A stretch of DNA of 64,000 bases, taken from NCBI GenBank assembly GCA_023333565.1, contig JAJKFH010003762.1, forward strand, positions 2,418,001 to 2,482,000, read 5' to 3'. The notes under the pieces were generated by a model, which searched no databases, had not been told where the DNA came from, and saw only the letters and a list, made by a program, of their open reading frames with translations. The translations under genes and the position numbers were made by a program. Below, one piece after another: positions 1-13,663 of the stretch. Position 1 is the first letter of the stretch, and every line of letters starts with the position of its first letter. Origin of the DNA: Puffinus mauretanicus. Taxonomy: Eukaryota; Chordata; Aves; Procellariiformes; Procellariidae.

Positions 1-3000
1 GAACAGTCTACCTTAAGATTACCATCATTCCCTTCTCAATTTTGGTGCAGATGATAAACATCTCTCTTAAATCAGCACCAGATACTTCTCTTAAATCAGA
101 AATAAATTAAATTCTTGCAAGTAGTATGCTTTCCCCTGAAAACAATGCATTTACAATTTACTTTGTTTCTTTTTTCTTTCCTCTTATAGTTAATCTTTTT
201 CTTTCATGCTCCCAAACCAACAGGCTGAGTTTTCCCCCTGGGCTATTGATGGTATTAAAGTGGACTGTTCAGCAGCTGTGCCCTACTGCCTGCCCTATCG
301 ATTGGTTTCTTACATGGCTCTTAATAGGTTTATTGATATTTTGGATTCATTTTGTCCTGATTTTTGTCAATCTTCACATTTTCACAGTCAGGTTCCATTT
401 TGCTTGAGGAATGTACGCAATTAGTCCAGCTCTTAAAAGCCAAGTTCTTTTACTAACGATTTAGCCAGTGGCTTTATCTACCCAGCTTCTTTTCCTTTTC
501 TAGCATTTTTTTGGTTTTTTTTTGTTTGTTTTTTGTTTTTTTTTTTTTGTTGTTGTTTGGTTTTTTTTTTTTGTTTTTGGTTCATGTATTGAGGTAGGAT
601 CTGTGTATTATCTGCTGATTTCTGAATGCAAGCAGCTTGGTAGCAAACTATCTCCAAACTAGTTTTTGTTCTTTTTGCAGGTCTCAGTCTACCATTCTTG
701 TTTGACAATGTTTTAAAACTATTTGTGTATTTGTTAGACGTTTTAACATCCATGAATTTTGAAATCCTTTGCTGGCATTAACTGACATAGCATTAATGTT
801 GTTACAAAGTAATGGTGCTTTACTTCAGCCAAAGATTAGTTTCTTTGCCTTTAAGAAGAAAGGCTAACAAATAAATGTATTTAAGTCTGAACTGTTACAC
901 ATTTAAAAGTCTTACTGAAGAGCAGAAAACAGATCCAATGAAAATATTTGTCCCTAAGATTTCTGGGACTATTGAAATTGTGGAGCTTCTGGAACCTCAT
1001 CAAAAGACAAAGTACTAAATGGGTTTACTGACAAATATTATGTTTCCAAGTTTCTCACGTGTTGATTATTTCCATTGATTTTGGATAATTTTAAAAGATT
1101 ATATGCTTTTTTTCACTACTCATGTGGTATTCTATCTGGCTTGATTTGAAAAAAATTAAGATATTGTTTATCTTGAAGTTAGTTTTCTTGATATAAGAAT
1201 CAACCTTATTTATAAGCTTGATTTTCGGTTACTTTTATGACCTTTTTCCAGGATGCTACTTCAAGTACTATATTGCTTTACATTTTTCATACAACCTTGC
1301 TGTTTAGTTTTATAAGACTATACCTACTGTTCATTTACGAATTTATGGTAACAAGGTGCTTTACAATATCAAAATTTTTAAATCAGCATCAATATCATTT
1401 GTACATTAAAGCAAAACAAAGCCAACTCCACCATTCTACCATATTAAATGTCTACAAAAGGATATGTTACTTCAAATTCACTGAAGGAACAGGGGAAACC
1501 ACAACAGTGCACTAACAACGCGTAACCAAGACATAAGAATCATTTTCTCATGTTCTTAATACAGTTTTTAGTCAAATCTAATTTACAACAAACAAATAAG
1601 AACCCGCCTCACTGTAGGCTTTGTTAGAAATTCTCTTGGTACTTCACAGATAGGTTCATTGCAAAAGGGAAGGCCTTGTTTTCTTAAACAAGATCAGAAA
1701 TCTCAGTGTAACTTTTGTAATTTTGAATACGGATGGAGCAAACTCCCGCATGAAGTTAATGGAAATTTTACCACTGACTTGGTCAGATTTTCATCCTAGT
1801 ATCTGCAATATTTTGGGGTCTGAGGAAGAACCAATAATTTTTTATTTATGAAAGATAATCTTGAGAAAACTAAAGGCTTTATAATTTGCACCATAGAGTC
1901 ATTGAGCATATTTTTTAAAGCCCTGCATTTAAGCAAGCTGATAAATTAGGGAAAGCATCAGCCTTTAGAATAGCACACAGAGGTTTTCACTTGAAAACAA
2001 GAGATTTACAACTGTCTCTGTGCTCATTCATTTAGTAGGAATTAATGCTGGGGTGCCTCTTATACTAACATACATAACAAATACCACAACATAACAAATC
2101 AGAGGTTTAGTAATGTCAAGATCTTTTTATGTGTGAGGGTTTTTTTAATCTTACAGCTTTTACAAATATGACTTCAGATCATTTCAAGTAAGTGTTTATG
2201 TACATAATCATATTATTTTCACTATCATCCTCCATGTTTCTTAGACAACTCTTCATCTGCTTTTAAAGTAAACAAATTCTTCAGCATAGGCACTGCTCAA
2301 CATCTGGCATAATGAGACCCTAATTGTAAGTAAGGCCTCTGGGCTCTCCTGTAAAACAAATTAAAATATATTTGAGAAAGTAACATTTCTTCAGGTGTTC
2401 CTCAAACAGTAGAGGACAGTAATACAATTTCTTTAAAGTAAGATAGAGGTTTCTGGAAAATAGGTCCATCTATAAGTTACATTTATACATTGAGTTGCTT
2501 CAATTTTTAGCTGAGTTGGAACAGACTGTGTCTGCCTTTTGTTTACACAGCAGGATTAGAACAGGAGGATAAATGAGGGGTTCTTGGCTGGCTGAGGATT
2601 ATAGAAATAACAGAAAGACCTCATAAAAACAGATAGCATCCTGCTTCATATTTGCAGCTCCAAAAAGCTAAAGTTTGGCAGTCACACACAGTGGTTAAAG
2701 CTTCCTTATTTGGGAAGAAAAAAAGAAGTAATACTAAAAAGGTTGAGAAAGAAGCAGTGTTCTCTGAAAAGGCTTAAATTCAGATAAGCTAAAGTAGGTA
2801 TATATTAACTGGGCAAGCACCAAACTGATGGTTTGATAACCACTACTTCCAACAGAAGAGTTTGGACTCTGAAATGTGTTTCCAGTCAATTTTTATTAGA
2901 CAGCAATATTTAATATCTGAACACAGAGTGTTCAAGCTTCCTTCCCCTTTGAAGCCTGGAGTGTTATGGCTGCACACAAGCAGGGAATTAGAGAACCTGC

Positions 3001-3194
3001 TGTTCCCTTTGGTCAGCAGCATCTTGCTCGCAAGCCAGGAAGGAGGCAGTGCCAGCTGTTGGTCAATAAGCAGCTGAATTTTTCTGGAAAGCTCTATGCT
3101 CTAAAAACACATCAAATGTGCAAACAATAAGGGTGAGTATTCAATCTGCGTCATGCTGGACAACTACCTGCCATTTAATAACATCAGGTCCTCT
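1..3194. other. AT-rich non-coding stretch, no gene seen
   Basis: No frame here is long enough or protein-like enough to call. The open frames of 61-93 codons are within chance expectation for AT-rich DNA and show no recognised domain. Apart from the T-rich tract near 0.5 kb I see no repeat family, RNA gene or CpG-rich promoter. It could be intergenic or intronic, and nothing in the sequence separates the two. Confidence 0.6.
505..580. repeat. T-rich low-complexity tract
   Basis: An almost uninterrupted run of T broken by single or paired G residues, of the form TTTTG/TTTG, about 75 bp long. On the minus strand it is A-rich and produces a lysine- and glutamine-rich spurious frame (478-753). 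It could be an expanded poly-A tail of a minus-strand retrocopy, but no retrocopy body is recognisable beside it, so I call it simple repeat only. Confidence 0.85.
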
Positions 3195-3795
3195 GAGAAA
3201 TCATAGGGTTGAGAAGGGCCTCTAAAAAGTCATCTGGACTGTTTCTTTGCCATGAGGTAACATCAGTTATACCTATGTCGTTCCTGACCTACAGTTGCTT
3301 AATCTGTTCTCGAAGGCCTCCCATGACAGGCAGTCTGCAGGGCTGTCTACTTCAGTGATTCACCGTCCTGTTAGGTTTCCTAAGGTCCAATCCAAGTCGT
3401 CTTTGCTGCAGTTTCAGCCCATAGGACTTATTGTCCTCCTACCCCATGCAAATGTGGGGAAAAGTCACCCTCTGTCATTGCAGTAGCCTTTTAATAGACC
3501 ATGACTACATTGGTGATCCCAGTATTCTCTAGACTAAGCAGTTTCAACTCCTTTGACCTTTTTTTTTGTAGCTCATGGTTTCTAGACTTGTGATGACTTT
3601 TGTTGCCCCCATCTGGCACCCCTCCAGCGGGCCCACTTCTGCCTGTGGTGCAAAACCCCAAACCTGACACACTATTCTAGTCAAGATGTTACCATGTTTA
3701 GCAGAACAGGGATACCTCTCTTGTCTTGCATGGTCTACTCTTGCTGTTATGGCCCAGCAGGAAAAGTCCCTTTTTGCAACAGCAATTGCAACAAA
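3195..3795 (-). mobile_element. Ancient, highly diverged CR1-type LINE remnant (3' part)
   Basis: The left edge carries a decayed CR1 3' end in reverse orientation: an ATCATAGGGTTGAGAAGGGCC-like tail, followed by the TCATCTGG segment. Further right are the C-terminal-ORF landmarks of old CR1/L3-like elements read backwards: the TTTGACC... and CTCATGGTTTCTAGAC segment, GTGATGACTTTTGTTGCCCC with CCCTCCAG, and near 3765-3790 a CCTTTTTGCAACAGCAATTGC segment. The copy is full of indels and stops, so no protein survives. It is clearly older than the CR1 copies at 13.7, 31.6 and 49.4 kb. The left edge is fairly firm. The right edge is a guess, because similarity fades gradually. Confidence 0.7.
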
Positions 3796-5537
3796 ATAGT
3801 ATTAATACAAACCAGTCCTTGTCAGACAAAAGGAACAGCATATGAATTCAGGCACAGACATTTGTATATGAACATATAGGTGCTACATTTCTCACACTAC
3901 CAGGAGACATCTGTAGTAAAACTACTTCATATTCACTTTTCCAACCCAAGTCTTCCCAGCGGTCACAAGCCACATCTATTAGCTACCTGCAAGGATCCCA
4001 CCCTGGGATCTGATCCAATCTATTCTAGTACTAGCTCAAATACTGTAAAAACTCCATGGCATTACAATAAAGACAAGGCTTCCTTGCATGCGGGAGCCAA
4101 CATTTTCAGGTACAACTCATCTTTTGCATGATTATATACTTATGAATATAGATCTTTTGTAAGTCAACTCAACTTTCTACATTTGAGACCTCTAACTGAG
4201 TTCCAGGTGGATTTTGTAAAATTCTCACCAGGTGATTAAAAAAGCCCCAAACCGAGTACATCTTTTCTGGTAAGAGCATCTTAGACATTAAAACTTAAAC
4301 TCAAATGGAAATTGAAGATAAAGATATTCCTGAAAATCCTCCCCACTGCAAATATTTCTGTAGTGGTCATGGGAGTCATGGAATTTCGGAAGCTTGGAGA
4401 AAAAGATAGTGTGTCATATTTAGACTATATTCTGTTGCACTCAAAAGGGTCTACAGGGATGCCAATACCTTGCAGATCTCAGATACATTGCAAAATACTG
4501 TATCTTCACCAATATAACTCTTGGTTTCTTATCTCCACATTTGCTTGCTGCAGCCCCACTATCTCTTGTTTGGTGTCTTCAGAAGATACAGGGAGGCTGA
4601 AAAGGGTCAGCAAAGCTCTGGAAAATCTCTGAAGCTGGGAGACTGGGTCAGAGAAACAGGGTTCTTGCAGCAGTTTATTTATGTAAGTTTGGCTGCTGAG
4701 ACCAGCTTGTACACAAACAAAACATGACCAGGAGTGACTTAAGGCCTGATTACTTTTTATATTCACACAGCATTCAAGAAAAGCTAGAACTTGACAATTT
4801 TTTTTTTTTCTAGAGCAAAAGATCTCCTGAAAAGAGAGGTCAATAGGCCATGGAGTGTCCCTTTTGGAGTCCTAAATTCCAGTTAACTCGACCTTTGGAT
4901 TTGGGTCAGCAAAAAACCTCTAAGAGTATTGTAGAAAATTGCAGCACCAAAAAAGAAATTTGGAACAGATTTTCTGAAGTGTTTCTAATGCACCTAACCT
5001 TTTCTCCATAAAACTGGTAAACATATTTCTTACACACAGAGAAACAAGCATATGCATACAAATGTTTATATGTAACTTGAAGAAGAAAAGAAATATATAG
5101 TTCCCTAATAGTTTTCAAAAGCCACAAATGATCCTAAATATCTTTATAATCAGATCTGACTGAATGCCTTCATAAGGTCAAAGTTCAATTGTGTACTCTT
5201 GAGCTAATTTATTGTGTCATAAAACTTGAGATCAAAAAGCGTTTAGAATGATAAAAACAGAAGACTAGAAAGAATAGTAAGGATTACAGCTCATGATAAA
5301 GGATATAGTAATGCGTCAAATGGAAGAGTCCAGCATTTATTTATTTCCAAAGAGCCTGGAAGCAATTACTAAAGCTAAAGAGCTGTGGTTTTAATGAATG
5401 TGGAAAATTATTACATGTCAAAAAGATCCAAATCCATGATTTAAGGATATTAATTAAACCAATCATTTGATTAGAATTGCTTTAAGCAAAAGCCTAAGTA
5501 GAAAAAATTTGAGAAAAACAAATGTAGAATCTGTACA

Positions 5538-5571
5538 TTAAAAAAAAAAAAGAAAAACAGAAAAAAAGAAG
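5538..5571. repeat. A-rich low-complexity tract
   Basis: A run of about a dozen A residues followed by A-rich sequence interrupted by G and C. It is simple repeat with no identifiable retrocopy body attached. Confidence 0.8.
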
Positions 5572-7485
5572 TTGCACTGTGAAACATGCCTTACTAATAG
5601 ACAAATAAAACAGTAGAGGTCTGGAGAAGCTCCCAGCAGTGAGTTACATCATTTACTGCAACGTTTGACTAAATTTCAAATGGACTTTGAGTGCAGAATG
5701 TTCTTTGCATAACACTAGCAAGCCAATGGTGGGCTCCAAATAAAAGGAAAGGATTCATCATTTACCATCCCTTCTGCAGCTTTCTTTTCATTACAACAAA
5801 AGGCTGTTTCAATTAGAGCTGTGGCAGATTCTCTGTGCAGAGCTTGGTTCAAAGTGTTTTTATGCAATGCCAGCATCTCCAGGGATTAGCTTCCCTGCAG
5901 GCCAAAGCTCTCTCAGTGCCGGGACTGCGATTTGTTTGGGTCAAGCTGTGCTTGCCATCTCTCCCCTTGGGTCTCTCGAGAGTACTAGTTCTCAGTGATG
6001 GGGCTGATCTGACCTCCTTCCAGCGAGTTAAACTCTGCAGCCTACCACCCTTCAGACCGGACCTTGAGGCTATTGTAGTACATCAGAAACGCACCCCCCT
6101 GGCAGCTCTTTTCACCCCTCTCCTGACGGGGCCCTGCAGTCCCACTAGATGTGTTTGGTTCTGTGGTTAACCACACCCTTCCATCTTCCACCTTCTCCAT
6201 TTTCCAGCCATGTCAACACAAGAGACCCAAATGCAATTGTCACCCTCCAGGTACTTCTTAATAGAAAAGTTAAAGGGATCCTAACAGGTTCTCTTATATA
6301 GACAGACACATTGGCTCAAATATATCAAGCCTGTTTAGAAAAGCACATATAATACACCAAAGCTTTGTATACCTCATGATATCTCCTACAGCACAGACAA
6401 ACCAGCTGGCTCAGGCATGAAATGGATTGGAAGAGGCACGCAGGCTGGAAACGAATGTAGAGATTTGAAAGCATAACACTGTGCATTGTTAGCAGTCATC
6501 TTCATTCTTGGAATTAATTCAATATACTTGCCTCAGCCTAGGAGCTAAGATATGACACCAATAATATATAGCATTTCCTAACAGCTAGAAAGTATAAAAT
6601 ACTTTCAACAAATTGATTTAATGTCTGAGTCTCATTTGCAGTTAGGTACAGTATTCTATAGCTGACTGGCAGAAATTAAAAGGATCCAACCTACACAGCA
6701 AATGCCTGTAAACAAGTACTCAGAGAGCAACAAGGTAGTAATTTTGCCCATTGCTGTTTAAATACAATAAACACAGCTGAAGGAAATGCACAAGCTTTAT
6801 CAGGGAGCTCGCAACAATTAAGTAGGCACTAACAATTCCTGTTCAATACTGTGTATAACGCAGGCACCTCTAGACAGTATTTTCAAAAAAAAATCAAACT
6901 ACTTTGCCATAAATATGTTGGTCTGTAAATATAACAGTATAAAGTATTATGACATGCCTATTAGATTATGTCAGGCTCTGACAACTGAATCTAATAGGCT
7001 GCAAGAGCTAACATTGTTTATATTCTTGTACATAATATCTTCTCCACCAAAACCAAACCTTCTTCACTTTCTATTGTCAATAAGTTAAAGTATTTAGCAA
7101 ATTTTATGGCCAGCACCAAACCATTCTGTTGTATAAGGCTACTGAGACTATTTTCTTTTTTCATGTATTTTGGGATCTCATAGCAACCCCTATATTTAGG
7201 CTAAATCTTTCAGTCTTAAAAGCTTCCTCTGACCTTTGCCTGAGAAGGTCCAACATTACTTTCATTAAGCATTTGAAACTGTTTGCAAAGGATGAGTAGA
7301 AGGCACCATTTTTGGAGATGAGTGATGTGCCTAAAACAATGATCTCCCCTGCCACATGCATTCCACAGAAAGACGCTGGTAACATCTCAAAAGAAAAAGA
7401 TGGCCCTAACTATGGGAAGGAGCTGGACTCACACCACTGCTGGGGCAGCAGCTGCAGCACGCGGCACTCAAGAATGCCAAGGAAA

Positions 7486-7503
7486 TTTTTTTTTTTTTTT
7501 TTT
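7486..7503. repeat. Poly-T tract (18 T)
   Basis: An uninterrupted run of 18 T. On the minus strand it would be a poly-A tract, but the sequence on its right does not resemble a processed transcript I know, and no target-site duplication was found by eye. Confidence 0.9.
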
Positions 7504-10500
7504 CTCTTCTAAAATACATAGCAGCTCAAAGACAATTTCTAAAAATAAATTTTCACTCTCTAGGTGGTTAAACCCAAAGCTGGGAAATAGTAGATTTACA
7601 GTTACCAATATGTCCTTATACAAATACGTTATGATACTGTCTGATTAGAGGACTACGCACAAATTTTCTCTGCAAGATGTTTGTCTCATAAGGAGACTAG
7701 GATTGATGCATAAAGCGGCAGATTGACATAGCAAGGGCAGTTCTGAATTTGGAATTTCTGAACTGTTGAGGGCTTAGTTTGCAAATTAAGTGGTATTTTA
7801 AAAAAAAGGTATCCCACACTGCTGCTAATCTACAGTCTATAATATTTTAGCAACATCAGTGCTATTCCATTAGTACAAAATTCAGTGCTAAGGAAGGCGT
7901 GACTAACTATTTAATATACATTGTACATAATTACAGACCTAGGTTGATTTTTATATGATCCCATGACTAAGATCATGCAGCATTATCCTGGTTTAGACGT
8001 TATTTTCCGCCAAACATGGGCCTTAGTACTTAAAACAAGGGATGGTGATACCCACAGTTTGGCAGCATGGGGCATCTTTGTTAACAGTGTTTGCAAAATT
8101 GCTTGTGGAGGACATGGGAAATATTAACGAATACGGTTTCTACAGTTTTTTTTGTAGGTCTTCTTCAGATATGGAGATACACTAGTTTATCCTTCCCGCT
8201 TGTTTAGCTTTGGTTTTAGCAGGCAAGATGGGAGCTATGGCATTCATTCTGTGTGTATCAGCTGGAAGTGGGCTATTGCTTGGACCAAAGGCAAAATTGT
8301 CATGGAACTCCTGGAGAATTCCTCAGCAAACCTTCCCGTTTGCTTCAGTGCTTTATTCCACCCGGAACTAGGAGGTTAGAAACAAAAAGGGGCCTATTGC
8401 AGAGCACACACACATACAGAGGAAACACATTATTGTTAGAAAAAGAAGTTGTTATAATGAGAAAGGAGCAACATGTTTGCAAACTAAAATTCTAAGATAC
8501 AGGTACGTTAAGACATACACTGAAAGACAACACACAGAAAGCTCTTCCCATTCCAGCAAAATGCTACAGACAAACTAGTAAATAGATATACTGAACCTTG
8601 AAGAAAAGCAGTGACTAAAGCATCAAGGGAAATTATTTATACCAGAGTTTTGCAGTGGAAAAATATTCTGAAGAAAACAAAAAGAGAGCTAAACTGAAAG
8701 AAAAATGAAGAGTTTAAGATGGCACTTAAACTTGCTTGATCCTGACTCTTCTCAATTATATTCAGAATTGAGAGAGAATCACAATTCATACTCCCCCACA
8801 CTAAAGACAACTGAAAATATCCCATTCCCCCATCTCTGGAAAGCGATCAAGTCTTTCCCTTTAAAGGAGTAAAGACATTTAGGAAGAGACAGTCTTTCTT
8901 ACACCAAAGTCCTAATTGAAAGAACATGGCATGACCTGAAGCAAAATGTTAATTAAAACCACTCTGCATTTCTTTTCCAAGCAAAGTCCTTTTGTCTGAC
9001 TTTTATAGATTAATTTGACACACTCCCTTCCCTTGCCTGGAAAGTTCTGGGGTTTTTTGTTTATACTGTACAAAGCATGAAATTATTGTCCTTAATGCTT
9101 TGTTCTTTCTAATTGCATGAAATTTAGCAACATTTCGAAACATATTTGTAGGATGATGAAAGCCAGAGTTGACATATGAAAAACATATGGGTATGTCCAT
9201 TTGCATGCACAAAACCCAAACCCAGTAAACATAAAAACTAGCACTGTAGTGGCTAATTGATATTTTGTCCTCAATGCACCTGTACTATCAATTAATATGA
9301 CACACCTGCATGCTTCTGATGGAAAATCAGATGCAGAAGCACTACTTGTATAAACCCCTCCATCATTACCCCCCCAAAATATGTTCCTCTACTTGCAACA
9401 CACAAGAAAGTTAGCTTTATTTTGCAAGGCTTTAAGGAAAACTCACTCTAAATTTAGCTTTCTGAAACTATTCCCTTTCTCTCTTAGGCCATATATTCTC
9501 TTTTCTCTCCTTTTCAATTGAAAATTGGGAGTCTGAAAGGATGTCATACCCCAACAGGCAACACCACTGAAAATGAGATCCATTCTAATCCTGTTTCCTT
9601 CTAACTTCCAAGGTTCAAGCAGAAGGTTGCCATTGTTCAGAGCATAGAACATTATCCCTTTATTTTCTGCCATCCAGAAAGCTTCCCTGTGTCTAATTTC
9701 AAGGGCACTTTTAAACAAGTCAGCAGTAAAATAATCCAAAATGCGTAAATCGCAAAGAGATACTCTTTTTTTTCTGGAGGGCAGCAAGATGGTGAGAACT
9801 TGAACAGACCATTTTATACTCAGTAAAACTTCTATGCTTTCCCTTTTAATACATTGCCCATCAAAAGAAACACAGGCTGAAAAGACCAAGCAGTTGAGGA
9901 ATTAACCCCAAATTTCCAGGAATATAACAAAACCACAACAATAACAAAACTGAAAAATATTTGAGGAGGAAGGAATACGCTCTTGCACAATCTTATTAGA
10001 GTCACTAGATTATCAAAGATACTTCTAAACATAAATTACATACCATGGAGAAAAATCAGATGGCTGAAGAAAGAGCATGCACCTTGCTACTCCTATCCCT
10101 CCAGGAGCGGGGAAAAAAGTGCTTCTCCCATGATGCACCCTAAGCCCAGGTGCCCAGCAATCGCCACCCAGGCAGTGCCTTCAGCTGAGGCAGAGGGAAG
10201 GCAGTACCTTAAATAAGAATCTGGTGGTAAGTGAAATGTTTCTCTGTGGAGGAAAAAAGGGGGCTGGGGGAAGATCAAAGAATTGCCCTCTAGGAAAACC
10301 TTTGCTTGGACAGTTTAGAGTTTGGCTAATAGATTATCTTTAAAATACTTTTATATACTTAAATAGTTTTTAAGTAAATGAAAGCTGTAAAACACTGTGC
10401 TTACACTGCTTGGCTGGAAATGGCACTAGTTTGCATATTTTGAATAAAAATTACATGAACAGTTACCTCTGAGGAATTAATTTCCCAGGCTTAATCTAAA

Positions 10501-10709
10501 TTATTTGAAGTGGAGAAAATAACTGAACTACTTGTGAATGTTTTGTCACACCATTCACTGTGAATTCTAGTTCATCTGTAGTTTACAGCCATGATTTAAC
10601 AAAACGAATCCAGAGCAAAACATTTTCTCGGGCTATCTGCTGTTTTAAATTTTGGCTCAGAAAAATGAATAGAATTTTAATTGAACATGTCCCTTATAAC
10701 TCCTCACTT

Positions 10710-10751
10710 CATAACAATTCCCAAATCAATCATAACAATTCCAAATCAAAT
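10710..10751. repeat. Imperfect ~21-bp tandem duplication, two copies
   Basis: Two adjacent copies beginning CATAACAATTCC, differing by one C insertion and a terminal base. This looks like a local slippage or tandem duplication event, with no known function. Confidence 0.85.
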
Positions 10752-10970
10752 AGCATTCTAAAGTGCAAATATGTAATCAAATAGTTGAGGTGTAAGTTAA
10801 GACTGGAAACAATTTTAATTTTACAAATGACATAAGGGAACTAAAAATTAAGAAAGAGACATGGAAATTTGTAATTTTATTTTTTTTCCTCTTCAGACTG
10901 AATAATTTCCAAGACCTAAACAGAATTTCTTACCATATTTACTTTCAGGTATTCCTTTCTTAAGTCTTTT

Positions 10971-11000
10971 ATATACATCTTAATTATATACATCTTAATT
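10971..11000. repeat. Exact 15-bp tandem duplication
   Basis: The 15-mer ATATACATCTTAATT occurs twice in direct succession with no mismatch. The absence of divergence suggests a recent or still variable duplication. Confidence 0.95.
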
Positions 11001-12161
11001 AAGAGTTACTATTAGTCTGGTTAAATTATGCTTTATCCTTAGGCAAAATATTTGGAGGCATAATTTTTGGAGATAACTAGTATACAGAACACCTGTTGTA
11101 GTCATGAGAGAAAAGTTTCACCAGAATCTCTGATAAGTCTAAGTGATTTTTGGCCAGAGTGATGGTAACAATTAGGAAAACATTTTTTTATGTCAATGAT
11201 TTTACTCAGGGTGACCAAAAATACTCAGATTCCCTGTTCAAGACACCTTCTGTCCTTCTTTTACACCCTTGAAAGCAAAAACTTTATTGAATATGCGACC
11301 ATTAGCGATCTGCTTGTGACTGAACTTCATCTGTATTTTGCTGGGTTAACTATTACAATAGCTTCTTCCCTGTACCATCATTCACAATACATAGCACCAG
11401 GTCAGTTCGTTGCCTGCCTGCCTTTTTCTTTACAAGGAAAGAGGGAGCCAGGGGGACAATCTTCTATTGTTGTCCTGCAGTTGATCTCTTTCTCCCTTAT
11501 TCCACAACTCCAAGAAGTGAAACATAATGAGAAAGTATAAAGAAAAAAATTATTTAAAAGTGAGATACTATTACAAAAAATATGCAATAAATACAAATTA
11601 TTTCCTAAACTATTAGCATTCCCATCTAACATCAAATTACGACAGTCTTTTTACAAAACAAATCTGCAAATTGTGCCATTTTTCCATAATTTATTTGCAA
11701 CTAATCATTTCTAAACAACACACAAATTTTCTGTTCTGAGCCTGTGAAATGGCTGGAAAAACTCTTTAATTTTCAGAAAGAAAACTCATCTCATAAAATT
11801 AAAAAGTTAATATATCTTCTGGGGGCATGAATTGAGACAACGTGACATAGGGCTTTTATATGCTATATGGAAAGTTATCTAGTGGAATAAACAAGTAATC
11901 CAACCAGTGACACTCAGCAAATGTAAATGTGCAACAAAGAGATGCAACAGACTGTACAGGAAGGTAACCCATGAGCCAGCAAACAGCTCCCTGGAAGACC
12001 TTTAAATCTCTGTTAAATATCTCAGCTGAGCTCTGTCTGCAGCTTGGGAAACTTTAAAATGGTTTTCTTCCCTCCTTCCTAAAGTCGCTGAACGTTAACA
12101 CTGTGCAAGATAAAAAGGATCCTGGGTTCCAAAAAATGCCATCTGTGACATCTTAGAATAT

Positions 12162-12430
12162 ATGAATGGCCATACTATTTCAGATCAAGAGTCCACCTTG
12201 CCCAGTATAATCTCTCAGCCCCCAAGCAGAAGCACTTTAGGGCATTTTCTGAGCTTCCTGTGGTTTGCCTTCTCAGTTACCCCAACAGGTATCTCTCCCA
12301 AGTACCTGTTCAGTCTCCCTTGAAATCCGTGTTGTGGAAGTAAAAGGTACACATCTTTTGACAAGGAGTCCCACAGGTCTACTAGCTGCTTGTTTTATCT
12401 AGTCAAGCATTTGTGTAAAGTACAGCAATT
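12162..12430 (-). mobile_element. Very old CR1/L3-like interspersed repeat remnant
   Basis: The segment starts with a diverged form of the amniote repeat that reads GGCCATACT...TCAGA...GTCCACCTTGCCCAGTAT. It continues through CCCTTGAA...CC and GACAAGGAGTCCCACAGGT, the order expected of the 3' portion of an ancient CR1/L3-type LINE read in reverse. No reading frame survives. Family assignment is from memory of the consensus pattern, and strand is inferred from that. Both ends are approximate. Confidence 0.45.
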
Positions 12431-13663
12431 TTTTTAATGTGGGTCTCAATATAGTACCTTGTCTGTAGGGCTGAAAGGCCAACAGACTGACAAGAGCGCC
12501 TTTACCTTCACCTTATGTACATTAATGACTTAAAAATCTGTTCCTTCTTTCATGCTCTAATTGTCCCCTCCCAATTTTGCTCTTCCATCCATTTGCTCTG
12601 TTGTGACAGCATACCTTCAAACCCAACAAAACACTAATCCAGCCCATCCTCTTCACTCTTGTCACAAAGTCACCTAAAAATTGACTTTGGTCTTTAAAAT
12701 GTGAAGTTTCTTCTTTTCTTTTTCTTTCTTCTTTCCTCCAAATCCCATATTTGGACCATTTCCAAATCCTCATGTTTTTCCCTCCAAAAAGCTCCAGACC
12801 TCTACCCTGTATCACTGTAAGTAAAATTTGATATCCAAAGTGCAATGATTATCCAGCTTCATTGATGCAAATTCCTCTCATCTGGCTTTCTTAACATCAT
12901 TGCTGCTTGGTCCAGTACGAATAAAACAAAGCCACAAAGATGCCAGGAAGGGAGAACAGATAAACCACAGGAGCCACAGGTAGATTTGGAGGTCAAACAT
13001 CAGGAAAACTCCTGTTCAGGTCAGACGCCCTGGGCTCTAGCGTATGGCCAGCACAGATGAAGTCTTCAGGGACTGTTGCTGCCAAACTCCCATAGAGACT
13101 GTATAATAGGAAATTTTCAGAGGCTTGTGATATAGCCAAATTTAAGCAGACTCCTGACCCCAGGCTCTCCAGCTTCTCAAAAAGATGGTTATAAGATTTT
13201 TTTTTTTAACCTTTGGTTAAACAGCGTGTTTTGCCTTAGATTTGTTCTTTCCCTACTGAAACTTTCCCCCAAAAATCAGCCTAAGGCTGATGCCAGCCAT
13301 GGAGAATTCAGGTCCAATTTTTTCAAGTTATAGGCTACCATAAAAAAGATCTCATAAAGGAACGTGTTAGGTAATTTTAATGACAGCCACCTCTACCAGC
13401 TTCACCTATAACAACTTCTAACAGTAATAAGAATCTTATCTTTTGTTTTCTCAGCAAAGGACCACCTTCGTCTGTGTTATGTGACATTCTGCAAATGGTT
13501 CGTGCAGGCACTTCCAGATCAACTGCAAGCCAAGGTTTCAATGCAAGTATTTTCTGATTTCCTCTTGCTAAACAGTTTCTAAATTAAAATAAAATCAGCA
13601 AGTTTGTTGTAAATGCATTTTTAACTGAGCCTCACTAGTTGCACTCAGTTACTTAGGGCCCTT
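12431..13663. other. Non-coding stretch, no gene seen
   Basis: It contains a pyrimidine-rich tract (about 12706-12740, TTCTT/TTTCC runs) and a short T run near 13198-13207. The minus-strand frame of 107 codons (12522-12845) is lysine/arginine-rich because it reads across the pyrimidine tract, and it is not credible as a gene. No other repeat family is recognisable. Confidence 0.55.

Larger units (their letters stand above)
3796..12161. other. Non-coding stretch, no gene seen
   Basis: About 8.4 kb with only short chance frames. The longest are 148 codons on the minus strand (9443-9889) and 111 codons on the plus strand (5835-6170). Neither shows a domain I recognise. The 5.83-6.20 kb portion is noticeably richer in G+C than its surroundings. 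Small homopolymer runs and two short tandem duplications (listed separately) are the only repeats I can support. Confidence 0.55.

Noticed and set aside
9443..9889. 148-codon minus-strand open frame
   Set aside because: No domain, no flanking splice or promoter signals, and ordinary composition for a chance frame in AT-rich DNA.
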